Origin: Knufia peltigerae
Lineage: Eukaryota > Ascomycota > Eurotiomycetes > Chaetothyriales > Trichomeriaceae
Assembly (NCBI GenBank): GCA_030247855.1
Contig: JAPDRN010000027.1
Coordinates: forward strand, 62,001-126,000
DNA: 64,000 nt
Direction: 5' to 3'
Part shown: one piece after another, positions 31,839 to 43,888 of the stretch
Position numbering within the stretch: position 1 is the stretch's first letter
Layout of the letters: every line of letters starts with the position of its first letter
Notes under the pieces: model-generated
Database searches by the model: none
Told to the model about the DNA's origin: nothing
What the model saw: the letters and a program-made list of their open reading frames with translations, nothing else
Translations under genes and position numbers: made by a program

Positions 31839-34252
31839 ATGCAGGCCTACGCCTTGGGGCTGCGACAGTCCGCAGCCGAGAGCCTCGACGATGGCCAGAG
31901 TCGATATGTACCGAGCTCAGTGTACAGCGGTCCGGGGCCAATAGATGATTCTCCGGCAATTGGAAATACACAGAGCTTCATGTCGGGTGCTCTACGTGGT
32001 CCCTTTACCGACGAGCAGCCGACTCCCCGTTTCGCGCCGGTATGTACACTCGTGTCTGTCTATTCAAGATGCCCATGCTAACACGTCGCACAGCCGATGC
32101 CGAAGCAGTCGCGCAACTCCACTCTCCTCAACATCAACGACCCCGTCGCCATGCACCTGCTCGCCGAGACTGCAATGAGCGATAGTCGCGATTTCGAAGT
32201 GCTCTCGTTCGAAGAGATGGATCAGTTGAAGAGAGAACGGGCCTCTCTGAGAAGCAAGGTCGACACGACAAAGAGGAGACTGGCTCTGGAAACGAAACTG
32301 CGGGATGCGGCACAATCACTCAATCGCCTGTACTCGGTTCGCGACAAGCACGACTCGAGAGGCGGTTCTCCCAAAAACAAGAGGCGCAGCTTCCTTGGGA
32401 ACCACAGGACCAGTGGTGCGGAGATGGTGAGTCGGGCAGACGACGAATATGCCGCGAGCAACAAGAAGGTCCAGGACCTCACACAGGAGCTGTCGCAACA
32501 GGAGAGGGAGCTAGAGCGGGTGCAAATGAGAATCCTTCAACATACAGCGGGAATCCTACAGATGACACACAAGGGTCTTAAGAAGAACCTCCGCCAGTCC
32601 GAGTTGCCGAGAAGTCCGGAGAGTATGACGAGCCAGCCAAATGGGAGAATGTCCGGGGTGCCAGGAATCGAGGATTTTGACGAACGTAGCTTGTACCAAG
32701 TGCCCGACTATGTCACCGAATTTGGTTCGGCATCACACGGCTTGGGCAGAAGCAAACGAGGAAGCAAAGACCCCATTGAAGACATTGCAGCTCGTCTCCA
32801 AGAAGTCAACAGCCGACTACATACCATGATCAATCAGTCCGGGGCACAGGCGCACTTTGATCCGCCTCCACGGCCGACCGACGGTGATCTGGCCGGTCGT
32901 GTCGGCGCTCAGATCCAAGCCCATTTGGGCTATCTATCCCAAGGCCTCGATGCCATGGAAGCAGTGCAGGCACGGTCTAAGGACACGGACCAGGACTCGG
33001 CCTTGAATCACCAAGAGCAGCTTGAAGATGTTAACATGCGTCTTCACGACATGCTCCAGCGAACGAATTCGGTCAGCCAGAGCCCCATTATACCGCAAGA
33101 TGAACCGAGAGGAAAGGACCTGCCGTCTCAATTGGCATTTTCCTTCTCGATCATTGACCGACTGAACTCGCGCGTCGAGACATTGCTGGAACAAAAGGCG
33201 ATTCTCACACGACAGATTCAGCAGCAGCGAGAGCTGAACAACAAGTCGGATAGTCAGCGTGACGCCACGATCCACAACTTGATGGACGAGATCGAACAAC
33301 ACAAGCAGACCCACGCGAAAAACGAGGAGGACTCCAGACGTTTCCAGGAGCAAATCAATCTTCTTTTGGAGCAGCTGGACATGGCTAAGCAGGAAAGCAT
33401 GCTTTTGGAACAACAGCGAGGCGCCAGTGACCGCCAGGCAGAGGATGCTGCTGCCCCCTTGCTCCAGAAAATCAGTCTTCTCGAAACCGCCAAAGCAGCA
33501 GCAGAGACGGACCTCGCGAAGTCTCGGGACGAAATCAAGGAGCTGGAGTCGGAAGTGGTGCGGGCACAGACAGAACTGACCATGGTAAAGGCCGAGCTGG
33601 ACGGGGCGTACGGAACACGTGCTCAGCGAGCTGCTGATGTGTCGATGAATCCGGCCATCCAGAAGGAGATTGACAGTCTGAATGCACACAACCGAGACCT
33701 GGAGAACCAGCTTGATTTCCTCAAGAACCAGCATGAGACCAAGGGCGTCGGTAGCGCTGAACTCCAGAACAAGGTCAATACCCTCCAGCAAGAGCTCAAG
33801 GCAACGCTGGAAGAATACGAGATCATGACAAAGCAGAGCATTGAGGATGAGAAGGAACGTGAACGTCTCGAGGAACAAGTCGACGCGTTCCAACAGCGAT
33901 GCGAGACTTTGGAATCTCAATTGAACGAAGAAAAGGTCAAATGGTTGGGTGCAAAGGCCGGCTTGCCCACCGAGACTACATCGACCATGGTCTTGAAGAA
34001 CGAGTTCAAGAAGATGATGCGTGAAACCCGCGCCGAGAATCTGAAGACGATCAAGGTAAGTTCTCAACACCGCCCATGAGTCGAATTTGAAAAGTCCACG
34101 TCTAACTTTGGTGCCAGGCCGAGCAGGAAGAACGACGTCGGCTCGAGGGCATCATCAAAGGCCTGCGCAAAGACCTTCAACAACGACAGAGTCAAAAGGA
34201 CGTATCTAGCTCTGAAAACGCCATCTCTAGTGGAAATGTACCAATTTCTTGA
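31839..34252 (+). CDS. Uds1-domain (up-regulated during septation) coiled-coil protein
   Basis: Three exons, 31839-32039, 32094-34055 and 34118-34252, 765 aa; introns of 54 and 62 nt with GTATGT/CAG and GTAAGT/CAG ends, all in phase 0. Residues of about 85-200 match the Uds1 domain found in septation-related fungal proteins: DFEVLSFEEMDQLKRERASL followed by RDAAQSLNRLYS. The rest, about 280-740, is almost continuous heptad-rich coiled coil, for example AELQNKVNTLQQELKATLEE. An N-terminal disordered region of about 65 residues is encoded by exon 1. Likely a structural or scaffold protein at septa, cell tips or the spindle pole; the location is inferred from the family. I preferred the ATG at 31839 over an in-frame TTG extension. 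Confidence 0.85.
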
Positions 34253-34964
34253 CGACCATTACGATAATTCTACGATCGAACGACTTTTACCCCGAAGTCG
34301 CAAAACCGGCAATCTTGGAGGGAATAGACGGGCGTTGTGGGAGGCTACTAATCCGTATAATGCATCAGACTTGTATCAACAATTGGGTATTGATTTGGAC
34401 TTCAAAAAAAACACATCATGTATTATTCGTCATAGTTCACCGTTGGACACACTCAGGAGAACGAGAATGACCGTATAGAGATAAGTCTAGGCAAATCTAG
34501 ACATGGACTTCAATTGCGAGCGAAAGCGTCAGCAGCGCCTGCATCTTGTAAGTGAAGTACCACTACGTCTTCCCAAGTTCATTCCATGGTTCTTTCCCTC
34601 TGGCACTGTCTACGACCCCAAGTTCATTTTTCCCTCTTCAATCCGACTCTTTCTTCTCTCTTCTCTCTTCACCCCGACTCTCTCTTCTCTTTGCAACCCG
34701 ACTCTCATTCTTCTCTTTGCAACCCGACTCTGTCTTTCCCTTGGGACCTGACTCTGTCTTTCCCTTGGGACCTGAGTCTGTCTTGTTGCAACCTCACTGT
34801 CTTCTCTTTGGGACCTGACTTTCTTCCATACCTCTTCATCCACACATTCGAACTTATCTCCTTGCAGATATCACTACTGTCTTTCTTTATTCCTCATCCC
34901 ACGGTCACATAGAATCCACTCTGTTACGCTTAGAAACCCCTACCTCTTACCAACCATCTTCACC
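34253..34964 (+). other. Intergenic region with repeat-rich promoter/leader
   Basis: Holds the 3' flank of the Uds1 gene and the leader of the next gene. It is strongly C/T-rich, with the tandem repeat block described separately, and ends in a good start context CACCATGG at 34961. Confidence 0.5.
34640..34826 (+). repeat. Degenerate 20-31 bp tandem repeat in a 5' leader
   Basis: About eight units, each starting near AACCCGACTCT or GGACCTGACTCT and ending in TTTCCCTTGG, CTCTTTGC or a similar pyrimidine run. The block lies 140-325 bp before the start codon at 34965. Confidence 0.8.
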
Positions 34965-36695
34965 ATGGAGCAGGCGTCTGAAGGTGCGGCTGCTACGGCC
35001 AGTACGGAACCTGCAACTCCGCCTCGCGAAGAGCCCCGTTCCTCCCAGTCTCAACAAGGCCATGTTGATAACAGCCCTCCAAAGACAATACGCCGGATCA
35101 AATCGTCGCCATCCATTCGTCGGCAGATAAGAGAACAAGCGCCATCCCCCGACAGCGATCTTGGTAATGACGGCATATACAACGCAGAACGTGTCTCCCC
35201 AACGCTAGGAACGAATAGTGATGATGATGGCTCTGTCGAAGACCTAAGCTCTCTTCTTGCTACATTTCCAGATACTCCCAAACGGCGGGCACTCCGCAGT
35301 TCCGAAAGCGGCGACGGTGCAACCTCACACAGTCGATGGCCGGCACCGCAGCTAGTGCCCATCGTTGAGGTATCCAGCATCGGCTCTGCTAGGACGTCTC
35401 AGTCGCTGGCACGGCTGAGCGCAGGTCCTGAAAGAAGTTCAAAGCTCATCCATTTAGACCAGTCATACCACTCGATTCATCCAGTGCAGATGTCTCAGAC
35501 CAGCCAAGCACCCTGTGTTCCGCGGCCCGATTCGCCTACCATACAGACTTACCCGCAGTACACAAACCCTCAAACGGAAGAAAATTTGATGTCAGGAATG
35601 CATGAATCTGAAAGACCAAAAGACTACTCGTCATCCTCAGAGTCTGTTATTTCCCCCGCGCTGGACGGACCAGCATACCCAAATATGCCCAAGCACACCC
35701 CGCCAGAACCGGTTCACACTCCTCCAGGCTTGGCTTCATTTGGCTCTCGTGAAGCAACGCAGTACAGACTTGAACAAGGGCCCTTCCTCAGACGCGTGTT
35801 TCGACGTATACGGCCTCGCCCCGACCATGATCTGGATGATGCTGGACATGACGATGACCCCGTGATCACGACCATTCCTTCAGTCGCCCCCATTCCGTTG
35901 AGTCTGAGGCAGTCCAACGAATCAGCCACGGCCTGGGCTGAAGCCTTGAGTGACACTATGGAATCCGTAGGCATGGCCCGAATGATTGAGCCGCTAATTG
36001 ACGCTGCAACCAAACAGGCCGCGCCACTGCCTTCTGGACTTTTCACGTCCAACGTACCTGGCTCACTAGCGTTAGCTGACGATGGTACCTATGTCAGAGG
36101 CCAATTCGGTGCTCGAACGAGTGGTCATGGCGTTGGGTCTAGGTACTTGGGATCCCACCCCTTGAACAGGCTCAACGAAATTCAAGAGGTAGTCAGTGAA
36201 ATTAATAAGGCATGTGAGCGAGCGGATGACTTCGCCAACGTTGCAGCCGATGTGGCGCACCAAGTCACGATCGAGGAGACCTCAGGTATATACGGTCCAC
36301 TTCCTACTTCACCAGCTTCACCTATGGCCCGACGAGTTCCCATGTCATCAGCACCTCCCGCTCGTGCACTCAACCCCGCGACTGAAACCGAATTGCGCGC
36401 CGCCATCGAACGTTCCCTGCCTCATCTGAGGTATACTCGGAGCCAAATGGTGCATTACAATCCAGATCAGATTACCATGCGAACTCCCGCGACTCGGTAC
36501 CCAACCGATAGCTCGCATTCTGGTACTCAATCACGACGAGCCTTGGAAATTTTTCGACCCGTTCAGGAGAGTCCGACGCATGACGAAGCCGGCAATGCAA
36601 GAGGAGACACGGCAGGGCAAGTACGACGATGGTACACATCTGCATCCACAAAGGTTGTCAAGGCATGCCGTTCTTTATCCTGCACTTCTGCTTGA
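34965..36695 (+). CDS. Hypothetical fungal protein, largely disordered
   Basis: Single exon, 576 aa. The first 260 residues are Ser/Pro-rich and disordered, with an Arg-Ser motif region (KTIRRIKSSPSIRRQIREQ) that looks like a phosphorylation or nuclear-localisation target. A conserved-looking helical part at about 265-420 starts RLEQGPFLRRVFRRIRPRPD and includes AWAEALSDTMESVGMARMIE and LNRLNEIQEVVSEINKACE. No known domain, signal peptide or membrane segment recognised. The length and lack of stops make it a real gene. It lies head-to-tail behind the Uds1 gene with a separate promoter. Confidence 0.72.
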   Translation: MEQASEGAAATASTEPATPPREEPRSSQSQQGHVDNSPPKTIRRIKSSPSIRRQIREQAPSPDSDLGNDGIYNAERVSPTLGTNSDDDGSVEDLSSLLATFPDTPKRRALRSSESGDGATSHSRWPAPQLVPIVEVSSIGSARTSQSLARLSAGPERSSKLIHLDQSYHSIHPVQMSQTSQAPCVPRPDSPTIQTYPQYTNPQTEENLMSGMHESERPKDYSSSSESVISPALDGPAYPNMPKHTPPEPVHTPPGLASFGSREATQYRLEQGPFLRRVFRRIRPRPDHDLDDAGHDDDPVITTIPSVAPIPLSLRQSNESATAWAEALSDTMESVGMARMIEPLIDAATKQAAPLPSGLFTSNVPGSLALADDGTYVRGQFGARTSGHGVGSRYLGSHPLNRLNEIQEVVSEINKACERADDFANVAADVAHQVTIEETSGIYGPLPTSPASPMARRVPMSSAPPARALNPATETELRAAIERSLPHLRYTRSQMVHYNPDQITMRTPATRYPTDSSHSGTQSRRALEIFRPVQESPTHDEAGNARGDTAGQVRRWYTSASTKVVKACRSLSCTSA

Positions 36696-38450
36696 CCCTA
36701 GCCTAGTCGGCAAGAACAGGTAGTTGAGCGATGCTGTTACCCCGGTGGATCGCACCGCACCACACAAGCAATGAGAGAAACAAATACGGCCGATATTGGT
36801 CAAAGGAGATTCTAGACCGCATGGAGTATCAGAAATTCAGTTGGCGGGGGTGGGGGAGTTAACGGTGGGATCTCTTTCATGGAATCGTCGAAGAGGACGA
36901 TGTATGTCGAATATCACTTGCACCCGAGGATAAAAGAAGGCGATGAGCCTTTGAAGGAGCGGAACAATCAGCATTGCTATCAACTCTCCTCGGTACCTGT
37001 TATTGATAGTGTCTTTAGTTCAAGGCACCACTTTGCTGATGGCGAAGGGGGAAATTATCCCAGGCTAGAAACGTATCCAACCCAGTATTGTTAGAAGTTG
37101 TGTATACAGTACATCACCGAATGAGCAAAGAGATGAATCTACAACAAAAGAATTGGTCTCCCGGTGCACTACAAATTGTGATTTTGACCCCGTCTTCGCC
37201 ATGTCGTCCTCGTGGATGACAAGTGTGAACAATCACGAACATGGTAACCGACAAACTTCATTGTCCATAAGACATTCCTTCTTGAAAAGAAAAAAGGAGG
37301 GACAAGTGTGAGATGACGTGCGCAAGAAACACTACCTGGTACACCATCATCTTGAGGACAAGTTGATAGCAAGTTGTCTCAAAAAGTTTACTCAGTCGTG
37401 TGCCATTTTACGGAGCACAGAAATTACCTTGAAATCCATTTTATGGAGTCCCATCTACTCCGTACTCCGTATTGGCGCATGAAATTTACGGAGTAAGAAG
37501 TATATGTTCAACGTTGTCATTCGTACTCCGTATACGGATACCTAGATAACGTCTCTTGCGTTTAATGCGGAGATGGGAGTACAGAGTATACTGTACGGAG
37601 TACATGATCTCCAGTATTACGGAGTACGTTAGGTGATACAGAGTATACTGTACGGAGTACATGATCTCCAGTATTACGGAGTACGTTAGGTGAATGTAGG
37701 CCACAGCAAAAGGTCGACTAGCAAAGTGAGATAGATTATTGGCTACTGGTCTACCACGTACTCCGTACTGGCATCAAATAATCACTGTAATTAAGCCACA
37801 GCGGTCTGGACGGCGAGGAGATCACAGGGGAGTCCTAGCTGCGAGAAGATCTGGCACAAATTCTCTTCTGTCCTCTGTCCATCTGTTAGAGGCTCATAGA
37901 TTTGGGGCTCATTGCTGTCGGCTTGAACTTTATTCAGTCCTCTTTTGCTGTATCTAGTGATGGGCCGGTCAGGTCAAGACGGAACGCGTATCTGCGAGAC
38001 AGACCACGTAGGAAAGATTCATGGCCATCATTCATGCATGCATGCATGCACCGAGGAGGTGGGCGTTTACAGCAATTGGTCTGGATTTCACCCCTCCTCG
38101 ATCGCCCTTCCTGTTCACCTCATTCTTTGGGCAGCATTTCTTGTCCTTGAAGCCAATTGTCGCCTCTCAAGGCGCTCACAGTACAACGACGCAGCAGTGA
38201 AAGAGAGACGCACATACTCCTCGCTCAGGCCATCTATTATAACTCACTGGTGCGAACCAGTGTGTTCCTCCTGGTGCTTTTTTTCCTTTATGTTTCTCTT
38301 GTTTCACAGCATCATTCCTACGACGCTCTCATCTCTGACATCCAGCCAAGCTGAGAGTGTCTTATCCACCATCTGATTCTCCAGGTATCGTTTTGTTTGA
38401 TTGCCTCTACGATTGTCTGTGGTGAATGTATTTCATTTCGCCACCGACCC
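36696..38450. other. Intergenic region rich in TACGGAGTA words
   Basis: Contains the densest cluster of TACTCCGTA-type words in the window (37455-37760), a 57 bp tandem duplication and an ATGC tetranucleotide run at about 38033-38050. No supported gene. Confidence 0.5.
37581..37693. repeat. 57 bp direct tandem duplication
   Basis: Two nearly identical copies with a period of 57 bp, starting ACAGAGTATACTGTACGGAG at 37581 and 37638. Each carries two TACGGAGTAC words. Confidence 0.92.
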
Positions 38451-38454
38451 TACT

Positions 38455-39662
38455 GCTTGCGACCAATGTTCTGCGTCTGGCAGGCAGCAACGTCAACCTC
38501 CATATCCCTGCGCGGTCAAGTCGCGAGGTCGGTCACCGGTGTAGGTTTTGATATCTCGACAGGTACGGGGCACCATGACTGTTCTCATACAACTGTCGCG
38601 TCCCCGGCTGATGTTTCACTGACACAATTTTCCATCGTTAGGCCAACTAGAACACAGGACAGACCTTCATCACCACCACCCCCAAAGTGTCCTAGATGAC
38701 ACGCCGCAATCCCCACCCCAAGATGTCCAAGAGAGATCTGGCAGCATCCACTCTGTCTACTCATATCACACTGTCGGTACGGGAAGATCTAGCAATGCTA
38801 TGGCAGTCCAGGGCCATGGAGCACCTAACAGAAGGGCACAGATACGGCGCCCCCGGCCTGCAGGCTCTCCTGCGCTCGGCAAACCGCTCTCCGATCAGCA
38901 CCCAGAGTAACCTCCCGTCTCGCAGTCGCCCTCCGGCATTGTCCATGGACGCAGCTACGACGGTTCGACAGTCAGAAACTGCCAATGACCCTATCACAAC
39001 AACTGACAGCATTAGCACCGTCCGCCATCACCAGCCAGGACAGCCCACAAAGGTACAGACACCAACTCAACAACCAGGAACAGCCACTGACACCATTACA
39101 ATAAGTGACAACATAAGCAATGTCCATGTCGTATCCCATGCCTGTGACTATTCTGGCATTGCTCTTTGATACGCTCCCTGCTGCTGGTTGCGTGCCATGT
39201 GGGCCATCTCATGACGGCAACCACTTTTTCCGAGGTGTCGAATTGGTTCACTAATAAGCTTACAGGCACGCGCCCACGCTCGACACGATACGCACACTGT
39301 TGTTACAGCACATGTATCTCCTCACATGTCGGCGCGACGGATCGCATTCGAATGGCCATCGACCGAGCCATCCAGATGGCGCACGATCTAGGCTTCACTG
39401 CCCATTCCGCCGACGCAAGAATGAAAGAGTTGCACATTTACTTGATTTTGTGCCATGTGGACCGGTGGGTTTTCATTCATCATTCCCCCTGTGTGTCCGC
39501 GTTTGTGTTGTTGCTCTAACCATTATCGTTGACCCCGTTAGATATTGTGCCATTAGCTTCACCACTTCCACACGCCTTCTCCAGCCAGATTACCCGACAG
39601 ACCATTCCAGCCACTCATCGAATCGCCTCCGGAGCTGGAGAGCCTCGTTGAACTGGTCGTGA
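38455..39662 (+). pseudogene. Probable relic of a Zn2Cys6 transcription factor
   Basis: Several frames together resemble a fungal regulator. Near 38455 a frame reads ACDQC followed by PYPCAVKSRG, like a Zn2Cys6 cluster that has lost cysteines. A coherent linker follows through a GTACGG...GTTAG intron-like join near 38570-38640. At 39268-39340 a frame reads TLDTIRTLLLQHMYLLTCRR. A one-base frame change then gives RMAIDRAIQMAHDLGF and LHIYLILCHVDR, close to the middle of the fungal transcription-factor domain. A 77 nt intron (39465-39541, GTGGGT donor, CTAAC branch point, TAG acceptor) joins VDR to YCAISF, as in VDRYxxxxxGRP of the family. The change of frame and lost cysteines argue for decay. 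A rapidly diverged but expressed gene is the alternative. Confidence 0.5.
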
Positions 39663-40580
39663 GTAGGGGCCACCACCCCAACAGTGGAGCGCCGGACCCC
39701 CCAGTGGCCCGGCCTCGTTGGCCGCCGTGTTGAATTCAACTCGTCTGCAGACCCTCGGCTCGGTTCGGCTCCATGGCCGCGTACATACAGGGATTTGAAC
39801 TTTTTTCTGGTTGTGACTTGTCCAAAACCACCGTCAATGATTCTTGTTGTTGTGGTGGGGAAACTGAAAACCGCGTCGCCACGAAGAAAAGAAACAGAGT
39901 CGATCACGTCGGAGGATTTGATTGCTACCTCCCTGGAGTTGTTTGACTGGTCCACGCCATGTCGGGGGGCTTGGGGGATCTGGATGGGCGGGACACCGGA
40001 AGGCTGGGTTTGTCAAAAACCCAGCGCCGTGTGCACTCCGTAACATGAATATAATAACCTTGAACGAAATTCCAACGATTCACTTCGGGTAACCCCCCCG
40101 GCCTCCTGCGAGTGATGTTCTCCTGCCTAGGTACGGATACCTGTACTCCCTACTTCCACCTCCGTGGGTGACTCTGCTGCACTTCTGCTCCAACGTCCCC
40201 CCCCTGGCTTGCTCGAATTCTACAACCCTCGAGACTGCGAGTTTGCTGCCATGGGTACGGACTATCTCGGAACACACAAAGGTACGGGACCCAAAGCAGC
40301 CTAAGTTGCCGATTCCGGTGTGACGTAGCTAAATTGATGGATTGATGCATCAAGAACTACATTGATAGACTTCTCTCATAGTCTACGTATGATGCTCGCC
40401 ACGTTGACGTAAAAGGCATACAAGCAAGTAAGTTATGCGGAATGAGTTTGCTGTGCACGCTCTCCCCCTTTTGAAAATGCAGTTCCCCAAGTCACTCGTC
40501 ATCATAAAAACATGTCGGCGTCAAACATCATGCTCGAAAGACCGAGCGGGACGAACCAGGGACAGCTCGGGTCGTGGTCA
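39663..40580. other. Intergenic region without a supported gene
   Basis: Short overlapping frames only. One ACTCCGTA word near 40035. The 3' flank of the acyltransferase gene lies at its right end. Confidence 0.45.
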
Positions 40581-42943
40581 TCATTTCTCCTTCTTCGGCT
40601 CCTCCTCCCCTTCTTCCGAGGCCATGTCCCAGCTACTTTCGGTCCCCGTGTCGACGCCCTCGCTTTCCCGCTTTCTGCCTCTTTCACGCATCGCACCCCG
40701 GATGCGTTTGCTGACCTCCTCGAAGCTCTCACCGGTGTTCAGCGTGCTCAGAGCCTTTAGTGGCATGCTGGCCGACGTGAGGGCTCCGCCGGCAGAACTG
40801 CTTCGACTTCGGCTCTTCGGGGTGGCAGGACGCGAGGCGAAGAAGCCAAATCCACCGATGTTGCCAAAAGATTCATTCGAGGGTAGCAAAGAGCTGAACG
40901 ATCGGTGGCCAGGGGATTCGGGAACCGCCTCGAACGCGCCAGATGTTGGGGTCGAGGGCTCGCCGCCGTCCAGCATCTGAGGTTCCTCTGGCATCTTCTT
41001 GTAACTGGACTGATATGCACCTTCCCTATAGGGATCAGCGACGATACGTTCAGCGTCGAAATCAGGAAAAACTTCGGGCCCGAGCGTGTTGATGAGGTCA
41101 GTGACCTTGGCGGACAATGCTGCTCTGGTCACTCTGAGTCGCGCAATTCGACTCGAGGAACGAGGGTTGAGAGCAATGAAGAGTGGCGGAAGAGATTTGA
41201 CCACATCCATACCAATCTCTCCAATTCGCAACGCCGCAAAAGTGATGCCGATACAGAGGATCAGGAAGGAGATTGCAAAGAGCCACATGGGGACAAAGTC
41301 TGGCACATATGTCCGAGCCACCATCCACCGCGGCACTTGGTAGGTGTAATAGCCACCTCTTCGATTGTATACCAGCCACAGGGAGACAATAATGGTGTAA
41401 TAGGCATATAACGCCGGTGCAAAAGCCATGGCGACAAGAAGTTTCCAGGTGGTGATGACATCTCGACCTTGCAACTTGACTGTCGATGCAGCAAGTGCTT
41501 CTCGAGACTTTTTGACCGAGATGACTTTGGTGGTAACAAAGACAGGCCAGAACATGGCCAGGCCAGGAAGAGTACCGACACCAAGCACCAATAGCTCGCC
41601 GAGTCTGTAGCTTAGCGTCCCAAACACAAGCCACCACGGACGTTTGGCTGCGTTGCCCCATTCGACCTGATGGTCTCGGATCCCGAGAGCACGAAGTTGG
41701 CGGTTGTAGTTGAGCACATCCTTCTTGACAGACACCACCCTGGGGTCATCTTGGTATTTGGTGTAACCCTTGACCAGGCGTCTGTTGAGCTCGACCACCA
41801 GAGGCAAAGGAAGTTTCTTGCCCCAGGGGTTGTACAATCGTCTCGCTGCCTGTACAAGCATCAGGGTGTCGTAGTCTGGGCAGGCCTGCGTAACGGCTAA
41901 AAGACCTTGGTATACTGTTTCAAGGAGGGACCCCACTGCATTTCTGCGATCACCACTTTTGTATGCTGCAACTTGATCAGGGTGTACCTCGATGGGATGA
42001 CCAAACTCAATCACTGCTCGAGACCGGAATTTATGTGCGTGGAAATAATTCATGCCAATGGGAATGATCTTTACACCACATCCTGGATGATTTGCTTCTG
42101 CCCCCAGAGCCATGATCGCAACACCTGCTTTCAGAGGTAGAAGATCTGGCCGATCGTGGCTACCTCCCTCCGGAAAGATTCCTATGCAGCCACCAGCATC
42201 GAGTTCCTGAAAGACAGCATTGTAGACCTTTGTCTGGTCAACGAATGGCGCAACCTTGAATGAACAACCGGGAGAGGGTTCTTCGTTTGAGGCAGGTCTT
42301 GTGATGGACTCCAAGGCTTCTTGCGTTTTGAAGGGTTTCTTCAATCGTAGTTCGGTGGCGGAAATGATCTCGGCAATCTCTGTACTAGGTGTTTGGCCGC
42401 GCACTTTGGGCAGGACAATCAGACCGCCGACTTCGAACTGACCATTCTGGAAGTCGGTGCCAATCCCCCGGACCAGGGTAGGATCATTGTCTGGGTCTGG
42501 CAGGAAGACCTTGCCCTTAGCAGTCTTGACTTTGTCCAACGCACGTCCGACTGGTATTGCACCGATGGCCTTGGACAATGTTCCAATGAATTTCCGATGT
42601 GTGGACTTTTCAGCGATCAAATATGATATCCTTCTTCTCGCTTCGGTCTTGAGGATTCTCATGAGGACCAGGGAATCGACAAACTGGCACCACTTAGTGA
42701 TTGTTCCTGTCTGGGGGTCAGGGCCCTTACCTGATTGGCATGTGGAGCGGCCACGAGAATGACGGGACCAGTGCGTGGCACCTTCCATGCTCCGCGTGGA
42801 TGTACTTCGCGGAAGAACAGTTCGATCAAGACCGACATTACCCAGAGGACCAGGTCATATAGCCATGGTATCAGCTTTTCATTTCCTCGCTTCTTCTTGC
42901 TTCTGCGGACATTCTTGACAGGCTTCTCTGTTGCTCCGTCCAT
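40581..42943 (-). CDS. SCT1/GPT2-like: Glycerol-3-phosphate / dihydroxyacetone-phosphate acyltransferase
   Basis: Two exons, 42731-42943 and 40581-42683, 771 aa; 47 nt intron with GTAAGG and CAG ends. It catalyses the first acylation of glycerol 3-phosphate to lysophosphatidate at the ER. Acyltransferase motifs in order: VAAPHANQFVD, split by the intron after Gln71 (His68, Asp74); AIPVGRALD; FPEGGSHDRPDLLPLKAG (about 241); and IIPIGMNYFHAHKFRSRAV. A membrane anchor near residues 25-45 contains WLYDLVLWVMSVLIELFF. Three further membrane segments at about 430-560 include LLVAMAFAPALYAYYTIIV. The Ser-rich C-terminal tail of about 130 residues is typical of the fungal enzymes and is phosphorylated in yeast. 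I start at MDGATEKP; the frame further upstream opens only with TTG. Confidence 0.95.
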
Positions 42944-43888
42944 GCCTGCAAACACGCTCCGAGTGCTTTTCCTTGGGCAGGAAGCTTCGTATAGGGGGTT
43001 CCGTGGGAATTCGCAGCTCAAAAGCTGGATAAGAGAACGGTATCACTTGGAACTGCAAAGCGTGATTTGATGCATTGCTTCTGGGGAGACCCGGAGTCGA
43101 GGGTGATATGAGAAAAGCAGTGTCAAACAGATGTCAAACACACTGAGCTGAAAATGATAGGTGAAGCAATAGATGTGAAGACGGAAAAGTATCGCTGTTA
43201 ATGTCAAGATTCAAAAAGAGAGGCAAGACAATCACTGTGATAAAGTGTTGTTGAGGGCGAATGAGTAGTGTTGAGATATTGCGGAACTCGTTGAGCGCAG
43301 GTGAAGTGCGTGGGGCGAAAGTCAGGCGCGATGAAGTCACTGAAGTCACTCACAAAAGTACGGCGGAGTAGTAAGGTATGTACGGAGTAGTTCCGGAAAA
43401 AAAAAGAAAGGACAAGTATCCACGTACGGGGTACATGGACAGCAGTACTTTCGTACTTCATTATTCTTCTTTGATTCTCAAGCTGAATGCTCAGGAATAT
43501 CGATATAACGGGACAAACACTATTTCAGTAGTAAGGGATACTGGGTACCACTGCCTCCACCATCTCATCATCACCATCAACAGCCACCCATCTCAAACAC
43601 TGAGCGAGTAGTATTAGGTAATACTGACTCACAAGAGCTAATTGCATTTGGAACATGCTGATCGACCGTATGCTGACCATCATTCTGACTTCCACCCATG
43701 CATATCATGTGAATGATAATGTCCCCAGCAGCTTGCCGTAGTACAACATACGAGCTTTTCGATGCCTTTCTTTCTGACCGCCCTCATCATTCCCTCAAGA
43801 ATTCTTCTGCTTCATTGAGAACGTCGAGACGTGTTCATAGGACAACAGTCGCACCTGTCACGCCATCACTCATGGTATGTCCGGCCAG
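42944..43888. other. Intergenic region between GPAT and KGD1
   Basis: Promoter of the acyltransferase (right to left) and 3' flank of KGD1. One TACGGAGTA word near 43380. No gene seen. Confidence 0.5.

Noticed and set aside
32934..34070. Minus frame of 378 codons
   Set aside because: Antisense of the coiled-coil exon of the Uds1 gene; Leu/Cys-rich shadow typical of Glu/Gln/Lys codons read backwards.
37486..37704. Short minus frame with two repeated peptides
   Set aside because: It only reflects the 57 bp DNA duplication, which happens to be divisible by three.
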